DNA of 40,379 nucleotides from Promethearchaeota archaeon (lineage in GTDB: Archaea; Asgardarchaeota; Lokiarchaeia; Sigyniarchaeales; SOKP01): NCBI GenBank assembly GCA_016839585.1, contig JAEOTZ010000075.1, forward strand, positions 1 to 40,379, in the 5' to 3' direction. How positions within the stretch are numbered: the first letter of the stretch is position 1; every line of letters starts with the position of its first letter. A model generated the notes under the pieces. It made no database searches, was not told where the DNA came from, and worked only from the letters and a program-made list of their open reading frames with translations. The position numbers and the translations under genes are program-made. Positions 9,503 through 17,926 of this stretch are shown piece by piece.

Positions 9503-10843
9503 TTAATTTCCCTCCATTTGTTGTTCTGAAGTGGATTGAGCAATTTGAATAAATTTATCGATTGATGATCTTTTATTCATTTCGGTAACACACACCAGTG
9601 CAACATCTTTCATATTAGGGTAGTATTTTGAAACACGTAGAGGAGGTAAGATATTGTTTTCCTTACATTTTTCAATAAAATCATCAATATTTGGACATCT
9701 CACCAGGAATTCATTATAGGTTGGTTTTTTGTTTAATATTTTATAACCCGGGATTAAACTCAATTTTTTTTTAACATAATGAGCCTTTTGAAAATTTTGT
9801 AAAGCGATTTCCTTTAACCCTGTTTTTCCTATAGATAGAAGATATACTAATGCTGATAAAGAACATAATGCCTGATTAGTACAAATGTTTGAAATTGCCT
9901 TTTCTCTTCGAATGTGCTGTTCACGGGCTTGCAGTGTCAATATAAATCCTATTCCGTCTCCGTTAATTTCTTTTGTCTTTCCAACCAATCGACCTGGCAT
10001 TTTCCTTAAATATTTCTGCTTGGCAGTAAAGATCCCTAAACCTGGTCCACCAAATGAAGGATTTATTCCAAAAGATTGCCCTTCTGCCACAAATATATCT
10101 ATATCTGTTAACCCAGGAGGAATCAAAATCCCTAAACAAGTAGGATCTGTCATAACTTGAATTAATAAACATTCTGGTATTTTATCTTTAACAATTTTAG
10201 CTATTTTTGTAGTATCTTCAATATTACCAAAAAAATTTGGGCTTTGAAATAAAACTGCTGCAGTATTTTCATTTAGCTCATTTCCAAGCATATCTTCGGA
10301 TATTACTTTAAAGTTTATATTTTGACCCCAACAATATGTCTTAACAACTTCTATGTATTCAGGATGAATGCCTTCTAGTAAAATTATTGAATTTTTCCGT
10401 AAAATATTAGTTGCCATAATAGCAGCTTCAGCAAGGGCTGTCGATCCATCATACATACTTGCGTTTGCAATATCCATCTGAGTGAGTTGAGAAATAATTG
10501 TTTGATATTCATAAATAGCTTGTAAGTATCCTTGACTAGCTTCTGCTTGATATGGTGTATATGAAGTATAGAATTCTGAGCGACTTATTATAAAGTCTAC
10601 TAATGAAGGAATATAGTGATAATAACAACCTGCTCCTAGGAAAGAACTTAAATGTAATTTATTTTTATTCGCTAGCTTTTCCAATTCATGAAAAAGATCT
10701 GGTTCGGATAAACCTGAAGGTAAGTTTAATTTATCTAGATGCAATTCTTGAGGAATATCTTTAAATAAATCATCTAAATCATTGATACCGATTACATTTA
10801 ACATTTCATGAACAATTTTTTCATCATGAGGTACAAAATCCAT
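9503..10843 (-). CDS. gcvPA: Glycine dehydrogenase (decarboxylating) subunit 1
   Basis: This is the N-terminal half of the split archaeal/bacterial P-protein, about 446 residues. Family blocks include SFLGAGCYYHYIP near 76, FYTSYTPYQAEASQGYLQAI near 92-111, MDIANASMYDGSTALAEA, and EGQSFGINPSFGGPGLG. It pairs with GcvPB to form the glycine decarboxylase. ATG at 10843 is preferred over the in-frame GTG at 10852, because that GTG is part of the Shine-Dalgarno AAGGTG six bases upstream. The gene sits between gcvH and gcvPB on the same strand and all catalytic context looks intact. Confidence 0.95.
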   Translation of the reverse strand: MDFVPHDEKIVHEMLNVIGINDLDDLFKDIPQELHLDKLNLPSGLSEPDLFHELEKLANKNKLHLSSFLGAGCYYHYIPSLVDFIISRSEFYTSYTPYQAEASQGYLQAIYEYQTIISQLTQMDIANASMYDGSTALAEAAIMATNILRKNSIILLEGIHPEYIEVVKTYCWGQNINFKVISEDMLGNELNENTAAVLFQSPNFFGNIEDTTKIAKIVKDKIPECLLIQVMTDPTCLGILIPPGLTDIDIFVAEGQSFGINPSFGGPGLGIFTAKQKYLRKMPGRLVGKTKEINGDGIGFILTLQAREQHIRREKAISNICTNQALCSLSALVYLLSIGKTGLKEIALQNFQKAHYVKKKLSLIPGYKILNKKPTYNEFLVRCPNIDDFIEKCKENNILPPLRVSKYYPNMKDVALVCVTEMNKRSSIDKFIQIAQSTSEQQMEGN

Positions 10844-10915
10844 ACTAAACACCTTATTTTATTCAATAAATTGATGCAAATAGATATTTTAATTTAAAAA
10901 ATAAGTAAAAAAACA

Positions 10916-11311
10916 TTAATGATCCTCTTTTTCGACCAATTCTTTGTATTGTTCGACATTTAGAAGATCTTTAAATTCATCATCATGATTAATTTTAATT
11001 TTTATCATCCAACCTTCTCCATAAGGGGAAGCATTTACAAGTTCAGGAGCATCAGCAAGATTTTCATTAATTTCAATAACTTCTCCAGATAAGGGCATTA
11101 TAAAATCTCCCACAGCTTTGACTGACTCTATCTCTCCAGCATTACTTCCCTTTTCAAAAACCATTCCGATATCTGGGAGTTCTACAAAAACAATATCGCC
11201 TAACTGGTATTGAGCATAATCAGTGATCCCAACTATAGCTTCTTCATTGTCAATTTTTACCCATTCATGAGTAGAAGTATATTTTAAATTGTCAGGAAAT
11301 TTATAATCCAT
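10916..11311 (-). CDS. gcvH: Glycine cleavage system H protein
   Basis: The 131-residue lipoyl carrier protein shows YTSTHEWV near residues 11-18, GITDYAQYQLGDIVFVELP, and the lipoylation motif GEIESVKAV with Lys65. It shuttles aminomethyl and reducing equivalents between P, T and L proteins in the cytosol. ATG 11311 is chosen over GTG 11320 because the latter falls in the Shine-Dalgarno-like TTAGTGA. It lies between gcvT and gcvPA. No lipoate ligase or L-protein (dihydrolipoyl dehydrogenase) gene occurs in the window. Confidence 0.96.
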   Translation of the reverse strand: MDYKFPDNLKYTSTHEWVKIDNEEAIVGITDYAQYQLGDIVFVELPDIGMVFEKGSNAGEIESVKAVGDFIMPLSGEVIEINENLADAPELVNASPYGEGWMIKIKINHDDEFKDLLNVEQYKELVEKEDH

Positions 11312-11346
11312 AATTTTCACTAATTTTTTAGAATATTAATCATTTT

Positions 11347-12444
11347 TTACACATTTCGGTAAAATGGTGTAGATACTATTTTTCCTTTAAGTAATTTATT
11401 ACGTACTTCAATTTCTATTTCAGTTCCCACTTCACTTAATTCTTTTTTAACTAATCCAAGGCCAATAGTTTTTTTAAGTGTTGGTGAGTATCCTCCTGAT
11501 GTGACGTAACCAATCTGGTTATTATCCTTAAATATTCTGTAATTTTCTCTAATAATCCCTTTATCTAACAAATTAAGCCCAACAATATTACGATCTATTC
11601 CTTGAGATTTTTGTTTCATTAAAACTTCTTTACCAATATAATCTATTCCCTCCTTCGGTTTCGCTAACCAACTAAGTCCTGCCTCGATAGCTGTTATTGA
11701 ATCACTAATTTCATGACCATATAAAGAATAACAAGCCTCTAATCTTAATGAATCTCTTGCTCCTAAACCAGCTGGAGAAGCTCCTGTTTCTAGTAAATTA
11801 TGCCAAACCTCCTCTGCAAAACGGTTTTCAAAAGATATTTCAACACCTTTCTCCCCAGTATATCCTGTCCTTGCTAGAAATATGGATTTGTTATTTAATT
11901 CACAATTAGCAAAATAAAATCGTTTAACATTCGAGAGATCCACGTTTAGCAACGGCTGGAGTATTTCATCTGCTTTTAAACCTTGAAATGCTAATCGAGC
12001 TCGCTTATCAGAAAGATTAGTAATTTTTACATCATGATTTCCAATATGACTAGTTAACCATTCAAGGTCTTTTTGGATGTTTCCTGCATTTACTATCATT
12101 CTAAATCTTTCAGGGGATTCTTCATAATAAACAAGATCGTCTACCACTGTTCCATTCTCATAACACATAATAGAGTATTGCCCTTTAGAAGGTTCAAGTA
12201 AATTTAAATCATTAATCATAATATATTGAAGAAAAGGTATTACATCTTTTCCCTCAAGAAGAAATTCACCCATATGAGAAATGTCAAACACTCCAGCTGT
12301 CGTGCGAACTGCCTCATGCTCTTTTATTATACTCTCATATTGAACTGGCATTTTAAATCCAGCAAAATTAACCATTCGAGCACCAAGTTTTATATGAGTC
12401 TCGTAAAGCGGTGTTTTTTTAAAGTTGAGATTTTCCTCGCTCAT
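11347..12444 (-). CDS. gcvT: Glycine cleavage system T protein (aminomethyltransferase)
   Basis: The protein has 365 residues, the normal GcvT length. MVNFAGFKMPVQY near 23-35, GVFDISHMGEF near 52-62, ARTGYTGEKGVEI near 190-202, and GLGARDSLRLEACYSLYGHE near 227-246 are family blocks, including the folate-site Asp region. It releases ammonia and forms methylene-tetrahydrofolate or tetrahydromethanopterin from the GcvH aminomethyl group. It is the first gene of the operon, with GAGG just before ATG 12444 (unusually short spacing). No glycine riboswitch was recognised in the 214 bp upstream. Confidence 0.96.
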   Translation of the reverse strand: MSEENLNFKKTPLYETHIKLGARMVNFAGFKMPVQYESIIKEHEAVRTTAGVFDISHMGEFLLEGKDVIPFLQYIMINDLNLLEPSKGQYSIMCYENGTVVDDLVYYEESPERFRMIVNAGNIQKDLEWLTSHIGNHDVKITNLSDKRARLAFQGLKADEILQPLLNVDLSNVKRFYFANCELNNKSIFLARTGYTGEKGVEISFENRFAEEVWHNLLETGASPAGLGARDSLRLEACYSLYGHEISDSITAIEAGLSWLAKPKEGIDYIGKEVLMKQKSQGIDRNIVGLNLLDKGIIRENYRIFKDNNQIGYVTSGGYSPTLKKTIGLGLVKKELSEVGTEIEIEVRNKLLKGKIVSTPFYRNV

Positions 12445-12658
12445 AACCTCTACATCATTTTACTATTATTAATGTGTTAGATTCATATGTGGAATAAAAT
12501 TATATGCCTAATTTAAATTTTTAGGGTATAAACTTTGAATTAGTTTCTATATTCTAATTAATAACTCAGTTTAAAAAAAGGTTAGCAACAAAAATTTTAC
12601 GAAATAAATTTTAATAGAACCAAAAAAGTTTAATTATCCAACTAATTTTTATTTAAAA

Positions 12659-13552
12659 ATGAGTGATATTAATTCCGAAGATTATTTTTTATCATTTAAA
12701 GAAATATTTAATGAAGCCTTATTACGGGACTTGTCTATATTTTGTCTCCTCTTCATTCTAGTTGTTGCCCAATTGTGGGATAATATTTTACTATTATTAT
12801 TTCCTATAGTTACCTTCACATTCTCATTATTCTTTCGAACTATTAATACAAATAAATGGCGTATCGAGTTTAGAAATGAAATAGTTGTTTATAATCCTCT
12901 CGGATTAGAAAAAAGACATGCTAATCGTTTAGCTTTCTCTACATTCATTCAGTTAATCCTTTTGTATTGGTTAGGTGCTGAATCACTATATAACCCTCAT
13001 GTAGTTGATGATTATTTTATTTATTTCAATATTTTCTTTATCTTTATTTATTCTTTTGGATTTTTTTGGATTTTTACTGATTTATGGAAGTTTTCAAAGA
13101 TAGAAATTGATATAAAACTTAATAATCTTCATAATAAAGATACAATCCAATCAACTAATCTAAATAATATATTATCTTATCTCAAAATCAGAATTGTCAA
13201 GTTTATTTCCTTAATTAATATTTTAAATTTATTAATTTTAAATATAATAAACTTATTATCCATAACACTCATACAAAATAACCTTATTCCAGATATAGAC
13301 TACTACTTGCCGGGAACAGGTTCAGAGGGTTCTGAACCAATTACTATTTCTTTTATCACATACATAATTCTTATTGTTTCACCAACATTAAGTGCTATAC
13401 TTTTGGTTTTTACTTATAGGAATATTAATTATATCAATAAAGACAAATTAAACGAAATTCTAAAACCATTACCAAAAAATATTCAAATTAAAATTATTGA
13501 AAACCTAAAAGCGTTAAGTAATAAAATAAAAGACCAATTAAAAATTGAATAA
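12659..13552 (+). CDS. Multi-pass membrane protein, unknown function
   Basis: This 297-residue protein has about six predicted transmembrane segments (near residues 20-40, 42-58, 82-103, 115-137, 170-195, 226-252), read from hydrophobic runs. The hydrophilic stretch at 60-80 and the charged C-terminus (KDKLNEILKPLPKNIQIKIIENLKA, about 260-285) are probably cytosolic. I recognise no family. It lies 56 bp upstream of a small GTPase gene on the same strand. A membrane partner or anchor for that GTPase is a context-based guess only. It is transcribed divergently from gcvT. Confidence 0.65.
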   Translation: MSDINSEDYFLSFKEIFNEALLRDLSIFCLLFILVVAQLWDNILLLLFPIVTFTFSLFFRTINTNKWRIEFRNEIVVYNPLGLEKRHANRLAFSTFIQLILLYWLGAESLYNPHVVDDYFIYFNIFFIFIYSFGFFWIFTDLWKFSKIEIDIKLNNLHNKDTIQSTNLNNILSYLKIRIVKFISLINILNLLILNIINLLSITLIQNNLIPDIDYYLPGTGSEGSEPITISFITYIILIVSPTLSAILLVFTYRNINYINKDKLNEILKPLPKNIQIKIIENLKALSNKIKDQLKIE

Positions 13553-13607
13553 AAATTTATTAAACTTGAATTTATATTATATTAAAAATCTTTTAAAAAC
13601 TAGTAAA

Positions 13608-14156
13608 ATGCTTCAAAAAAACACTAAAACTCAACATCTTTTATATAAAATTGTTATAGTGGGGGATGGGGGTGTCGGTAAATCTACTATGGTTCAGCGG
13701 TTATTAACAGGACTTTATCTTGAACAAAAAATCACCATAGGAACAGACTTAGCAACTTGTGATTTTGAAATAGATGAAAATACTACTGTTATGCTTCAGA
13801 TATGGGATTTTGCAGGAGAAAAACGCTTTAGATTTTTTCTACCAAATTATGCTCGAGGTGCTAGTGGCTGTTTACTGTGTTATGATATAACAAGACATAC
13901 TAGCTTTGATAATTTAATTGAATGGTACAACATTGTAAAAGATAATGCTGTTGATCCTGTTTTTATTTTAGTTGGAGGAAAACATGATTTAGCTGATCAA
14001 AGAAGATCTGTTGAATTTGTTGAAGCAATAGAATTTAAAAACAAGTATAATATTGCTCATATATTTGAAACTTCATCAAAATCAGGATTAAATAATAATA
14101 TTATTTTTGAAACATTGACTAAAGCAATTATCGAAAAAAGAAAAGGAATAATATGA
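13608..14156 (+). CDS. Ras/Rab-like small GTPase
   Basis: The protein has 182 residues from ATG 13608. An in-frame TTG at 13545 would add 21 residues unlike any GTPase N-terminus. G1 is GDGGVGKS (residues 19-26) and the switch I threonine lies in KITIGTDL. G3 is WDFAGEKRF (66-74) where Rab/Ras proteins have WDTAGQERF, so the catalytic Gln is Glu71. G4 is GGKHD (123-127) instead of xNKxD, and G5 is ETSSK (154-158). There is no C-terminal prenylation Cys. Asgard archaea carry many such GTPases, thought to work with roadblock/longin proteins. Altered G3/G4 suggests unusual hydrolysis or nucleotide specificity. Confidence 0.9.
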   Translation: MLQKNTKTQHLLYKIVIVGDGGVGKSTMVQRLLTGLYLEQKITIGTDLATCDFEIDENTTVMLQIWDFAGEKRFRFFLPNYARGASGCLLCYDITRHTSFDNLIEWYNIVKDNAVDPVFILVGGKHDLADQRRSVEFVEAIEFKNKYNIAHIFETSSKSGLNNNIIFETLTKAIIEKRKGII

Positions 14157-14160
14157 TTTT

Positions 14161-14192
14161 AAGCTTTTTTAGTTACTTCTAGCTTTTTTTTG
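14161..14192 (+). terminator. T-tract terminator after GTPase gene
   Basis: Two T-runs (T6 at 14165-14170 and T8 at 14184-14191) follow the GTPase stop within 35 bp. They match the oligo-T termination signals of archaea. No strong hairpin precedes them. The convergent FrhB-like gene ends 55 bp further on. Confidence 0.4.
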
Positions 14193-14246
14193 AATAAATG
14201 ATTTAAAATTAAAGAAAAAAAGGAATTTAAAACGATTTTTTAAAGT

Positions 14247-15188
14247 TTATGCCATTATATCTTTTAATTCATCTACATTTAATTTTAAATATTTTGCGGT
14301 AATTAGTTCTCTGCCTATAAGATTCAAGAAGTTTTTCTTTCGCTTTTTATCTAAGAACTTTTTCATCTCGCTAAGATCTGGTTTTGGATTTGTCACTTCA
14401 ATTAATTTCTTTTTTATTGCATAATCTACAACTTTTTGCCCTACATTCGTTCTTATAATTAATAATGCTTCGCCTGAACCTTTTGGAGCGCCCCAAGGTG
14501 AATAAGAAATATCCGAAAATTCGCCAGAAAAATCAGTACAATATTTACAACCACTCATTCCACCAGAAGAACATGCATATGCTATTCTTAATGAAGTACG
14601 CTCTGCACCAGTGTTAAAATCACTAACAAGTATCTTTGCTAAACCTTGTATATGACATGGATTTGCTATTATACCAATATCTCTTTTTTTGTCTAAATAT
14701 GCTTTACCAATACCAGTAATTAATGGACCTGCATTATCCATAGTAGCTTTGGGTATATATTTTTTAGCATCTTTAGCATTATCAACTACAACTGGAAACG
14801 CTACAGGCGGTTTTTTACTTTTTGGCTCGCTTAAAACCATATGTTTAATAACACCTGATTCAAAAGCAGCTAAAGCTAGATTGTATAAAATCTCATCTTT
14901 ATTACCAGATTTTACTTGAATAATATCTTTATAAACTCCAACAGCTATATCAACGCGAGTTTGACCAAATAATTCCTGTTCAATTTTTGAAATTGGTAGG
15001 AAAGTTCTAGGACAAGCGTTATAACAGAGACCTATTGTTTCAGAGCATTCATCAACAACATAAGCCTCTCCAGTTTCTTGATTGAAATCCATATGAGGGC
15101 AGAAAGCATTACAACTTCCACAATGAATACAGAGGCCTGAATAGATTACTTCATTTTCAAGATCTTGACTAGATTTTTCTACTTTCAT
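14247..15188 (-). CDS. FrhB/FdhB-family F420 hydrogenase/dehydrogenase beta-like protein
   Basis: The 313-residue protein has two N-terminal Fe-S motifs: C20xxC23xxC26xxxC30P and C48-C55-C59P. An FrhB-type domain follows, with NPCHIQGL near 195 (family GTPCQxxGL) and the Cys-rich ACSSGGMSGCKYC with SGEFSDISYSPWGAPKGSG downstream. Family members bind FAD and Fe-S clusters and oxidise or reduce coenzyme F420 or ferredoxin-linked carriers. No hydrogenase or formate dehydrogenase subunits lie nearby, so the partner is unknown. An 18-bp perfect palindrome sits 93 bp upstream of the start (15281-15298). Confident to family, not to substrate. Confidence 0.85.
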   Translation of the reverse strand: MKVEKSSQDLENEVIYSGLCIHCGSCNAFCPHMDFNQETGEAYVVDECSETIGLCYNACPRTFLPISKIEQELFGQTRVDIAVGVYKDIIQVKSGNKDEILYNLALAAFESGVIKHMVLSEPKSKKPPVAFPVVVDNAKDAKKYIPKATMDNAGPLITGIGKAYLDKKRDIGIIANPCHIQGLAKILVSDFNTGAERTSLRIAYACSSGGMSGCKYCTDFSGEFSDISYSPWGAPKGSGEALLIIRTNVGQKVVDYAIKKKLIEVTNPKPDLSEMKKFLDKKRKKNFLNLIGRELITAKYLKLNVDELKDIMA

Positions 15189-15280
15189 CTGTTTAGAACA
15201 CTTTTTATGAGTAAATAGGAATATTTAACTTTTTATTTGTTTAGTTAAATTAAACATGTCTTTTAAAGTTGGTTTACTTT

Positions 15281-15298
15281 AGTGTGAAATTTCACACT
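15281..15298. promoter_or_regulatory. 18-bp perfect palindrome, operator candidate
   Basis: AGTGTGAAATTTCACACT is a perfect inverted repeat with no spacer. It lies in the 267-bp divergent gap between the FrhB-like gene (-) and the zinc-ribbon TPR gene (+). Just before it, AAAGT-6-ACTTT (15265-15280) is a weaker dyad. The size and position fit a homodimeric repressor site. No cognate regulator is identified. Confidence 0.45.
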
Positions 15299-15455
15299 GG
15301 GAGAATTCTGTTTAAAAATATCTAAATTCTAATTTTGAAATAATTTTTTATATAAAACTAACATATAGATCCAATAGTAAAAATCCTCAAAATTAAACAA
15401 AAACGTAGTTTTAATTTAACAGAATTTTATTTCAAAATCTAAAGGGAAATTAAAT

Positions 15456-16931
15456 TTGAAAGAAAAGTTCATTGATAAAGTTAAGCGTGGTTTGAAAAAA
15501 ATAGAGGAAATTAGTGATAATACTGAAAAAGCACAAAATATTAAAGATGAGATCATTAACACATTTAAATCTAAAATCGAAGATTATAAAGATCCTATTA
15601 ATTTACTTAAGGATTTAAATGAAGAATTAAGAGATATAGATTATTCAGATATAAAGCATTTGACTCAAAAATCAAAACAGGAAAAATTATATGTATCCAA
15701 ACTAAAACATTCAATAAGATTTAAAGAAATCGATAAACCTTATGATGTTAATATAGCTAAATTTTCAAAATTTCAACCCAAAAAGAGAATTAAACTTCCA
15801 AAATTAGATGAAAAGAATCGTTCAAAATTATTGAAATTAAAAAAAAATATTGATATTATTAGATGTCCAATATGTCAATATTCCGTAAGTTCAATAAATG
15901 CTCGTTTTTGTAAGAATTGTGGACAAAAATTGCTAATTTATCGAGGAATAGAAGATTATGATAAGGCTATAAATATTTTAAAGCATTCTCTAAAAAATGA
16001 ATTAGAAGATTATTATACCTTGATGGATCTTGGCTCTTTATACTATAATAAGGCAAATTATAGAAAGGCGATAAAAGCTTATGAAAAATTTCTTAAAATA
16101 AATCCAAATGAAGAGATAATATTCACATATCTCGGGATAGCATATTACAAAATAAGTAAATATAAAAAAGCTATTAAAGCATTTAAAAATGCTTCACAGA
16201 TTAATCCAAATAATTCAACAATAAAAGCCTTTCTTGGTTTAGCTTATGGTTTGAATGAAAAATATGATAAAGCTATAAAAACTTGTAGGGAAGCAATAGA
16301 AATAAATTCTAGAGATAAATTTGCCTGGAATAATATCGGATTTATTTACAATTTAAAGGGTGAATATGATCTAGCAATAGAAACCTCTAATCGAGCCATT
16401 GATTGTGATCTTGGCTTTAGCGATTCTTGGAATAATCTTGGCTTTGCTTATTTAAGTATGGGTAATTATAGTGAATCTTTTAATTCTTTATACAAGTCAA
16501 TAAAATATAATCCTTATTATAGTATTGCTTGGAAGAACTTAGGTATCCTATATTATGGATTAGGTCATTATAAATTCGCTCTCGAAGCATATTGGTATTC
16601 AATAGAGTTAGAACCAAAAGATTGTGATACATGGTATAATCTAGCTAGATTATATTACCGTCAAGAAGATTATAATAAAGCTATCGAAGCAAATATAATT
16701 TGCTTAAAAATTAACTCAAACTTCAGTAAAGCTATAAAATTATTCGAGAAAATATTAGAAAGTGAAAAATCAACTCAATCAAATCATTACGCATGGTATT
16801 TTCTTGCAAAAATACATGATAACCACAAAAAATATCATAAGTCATTAGAAGCATGCCAAAATTCATTAAAAATCGAAAATAATTTTAAAAAAGCCTTAAA
16901 GCTTAGAAAAAAACTTCAAAAACACTTTTAG
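15456..16931 (+). CDS. Zinc-ribbon plus TPR-repeat protein
   Basis: The protein has 491 residues. An N-terminal charged, helical region (1-130) precedes a zinc ribbon with Cys137/140 and Cys152/155 (CPIC...CKNC). A run of about nine tetratricopeptide repeats follows from about residue 165 to the end, with the usual W-x2-L/G/Y/A/F pattern (e.g. AWNNIGFIYNLKGEYDLAIE). TPRs are protein-binding scaffolds, and the ribbon may bind a partner or nucleic acid. It starts with TTG after AAAGGG. The stop is followed by the 32-bp palindrome and cassette A. Function not recognised beyond scaffold. Confidence 0.8.
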   Translation: MKEKFIDKVKRGLKKIEEISDNTEKAQNIKDEIINTFKSKIEDYKDPINLLKDLNEELRDIDYSDIKHLTQKSKQEKLYVSKLKHSIRFKEIDKPYDVNIAKFSKFQPKKRIKLPKLDEKNRSKLLKLKKNIDIIRCPICQYSVSSINARFCKNCGQKLLIYRGIEDYDKAINILKHSLKNELEDYYTLMDLGSLYYNKANYRKAIKAYEKFLKINPNEEIIFTYLGIAYYKISKYKKAIKAFKNASQINPNNSTIKAFLGLAYGLNEKYDKAIKTCREAIEINSRDKFAWNNIGFIYNLKGEYDLAIETSNRAIDCDLGFSDSWNNLGFAYLSMGNYSESFNSLYKSIKYNPYYSIAWKNLGILYYGLGHYKFALEAYWYSIELEPKDCDTWYNLARLYYRQEDYNKAIEANIICLKINSNFSKAIKLFEKILESEKSTQSNHYAWYFLAKIHDNHKKYHKSLEACQNSLKIENNFKKALKLRKKLQKHF

Positions 16932-16981
16932 GGTCTTTTCTACTAGCTTCATCACATAATAATTTGTGATAAAAAGAATGA

Positions 16982-17013
16982 AAATTCCTAGAAGGTTAAC
17001 CTTCTAGGAATTT
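16982..17013. repeat. 32-bp perfect palindrome
   Basis: AAATTCCTAGAAGGTT is followed directly by its exact reverse complement. It begins 51 bp after the zinc-ribbon TPR gene and just beyond the 3' end of the MNRKR peptide gene on the other strand. After a 13-bp spacer comes CAATATGGAAACGGAAA, the flank motif that accompanies the stem-loops at 19241 and 32420. It could act as a bidirectional terminator or as the end structure of a repeated element. Confidence 0.6.
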
Positions 17014-17085
17014 ATTCTACTACAGACAATATGGAAACGGAAATAAGAAAATAAGTATGAAAAAATAAAAGATTAAAAATATCTT

Positions 17086-17172
17086 TTAATGAATTATATA
17101 TCTTGAATTATAAATATCAACCAAATTCCTTACCTTTATTAATTCCCGTCTCTCCATCCTTTTTCTATTCAT
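17086..17172 (-). CDS. 28-residue MNRKR peptide (cassette A)
   Basis: ATG 17172 encodes MNRKRMERRELIKVRN followed by a short variable tail. A second copy at 32545-32616 encodes MNRKRIEKRIIKIRN with a different tail; only the first 16 or so residues are alike. Conservation at protein level across two loci, with the same order (cassette gene, MNRKR peptide, hairpin element), argues that it is a real gene or a recent relic. It is highly basic. Function unknown. It overlaps, antisense, the first codons of the 17103 ORF. Confidence 0.45.
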   Translation of the reverse strand: MNRKRMERRELIKVRNLVDIYNSRYIIH

Positions 17173-17870
17173 TTTTTTTTCTCTCAAATTTTTTAGTTTT
17201 TATAAAATGCCCTCGCTCTTTATATGAACCTTATTGGCAGTCTTGCTCTGACATTTCAAGTCAAGAGTATGACCCACCATTTTTTGACCATGAACCTGCA
17301 TGGAGTGAATTTTACGTTAAAAAACCTAAATTTGATAGTGCTTATTTAGCTACTTGGTGTGCTGCCTTTGATACTTTTTTTGGTTTTTCTCTAGAACTTC
17401 ATGACCCTATGCTGAATCATAATGTCGGATTTCAATCGGAGACTCATCAAGATGCTGGTTGGCTAGAACAATATACTATGCCAGACGAGTTTGACACTTC
17501 TGCCCCAGAGAGAAGAAAAAGTTTTTGGGACTTTTTTTCTGGTGTCGGACCTGATGCATGGAAAAAAGATTACTTAGAAGCAATATATCACCATCTCAAT
17601 GTAGCTGTTTATTATTGTGCTGCTGCCATGAATTCTCTTAAAGATCATTATACTTTTTGTAATAAGAATGAAGACGCCGAGAAGACGTTAGCCCAATCAA
17701 TTGAACTTCTTGCAGCTGAATATAGTTTATCTTTTGTATTATCTTTCGTGGGAAATTGGGCTGTAATTATTATCTTAACACGATCTGCTACATCTTTAGC
17801 AAAAGGACAATCTTTAGAGAATTTCCAAGAAGTACTTTGTGTTATGAGTAGACCATTTAGAGTTGGATAA
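17103..17870 (+). CDS. HLNV-family protein, probable 5'-truncated paralogue
   Basis: The 255-residue frame starts at TTG. Residues about 160-235 (HLNVAVYYCAAAMNSL, AEYSLSFVLSFVGNWAV, TRSATSLA) match the protein at 34323-34871, and PFFDHEPAW aligns with its WWKDAPW. The paralogue begins with a TFIIB-like zinc ribbon that is absent here. Instead the first ~50 codons read antisense through the MNRKR peptide gene and a zinc-ribbon relic (17086-17280). The native 5' end was therefore probably replaced by the cassette, and this may be a degraded gene. A hydrophobic segment near 205-230 could span or contact a membrane. No function is known. Convergent with the LRR gene downstream. Confidence 0.55.
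   Translation: MNYKYQPNSLPLLIPVSPSFFYSFFFLSNFLVFIKCPRSLYEPYWQSCSDISSQEYDPPFFDHEPAWSEFYVKKPKFDSAYLATWCAAFDTFFGFSLELHDPMLNHNVGFQSETHQDAGWLEQYTMPDEFDTSAPERRKSFWDFFSGVGPDAWKKDYLEAIYHHLNVAVYYCAAAMNSLKDHYTFCNKNEDAEKTLAQSIELLAAEYSLSFVLSFVGNWAVIIILTRSATSLAKGQSLENFQEVLCVMSRPFRVG
17200..17280 (-). pseudogene. Truncated copy of small zinc-ribbon peptide gene
   Basis: Read on the minus strand, the last 17 codons (CQSKTANKVHIKSEGIL) match the end of the intact 45-residue peptide at 19330-19467 (CQKRTTDKVYIKSEGIL). The N-terminal CxxC pair is missing, leaving 26 codons from ATG 17280. It lies just upstream of the MNRKR peptide on the same strand, forming decayed cassette A. Confidence 0.6.
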
Positions 17871-17926
17871 TTAATTTATTTATTTTTTTTAATTTTCATA
17901 TTTTTATTAATTATTGATAGTAGTTC

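Noticed and set aside
9885-10172. Open frames overlapping gcvPA in other frames
   Set aside because: gcvPA has clear family blocks throughout; the others are shadow frames.
12445-12658. Possible glycine riboswitch ahead of gcvT
   Set aside because: No conserved riboswitch core or paired helices recognised; the gap is plain AT-rich sequence.
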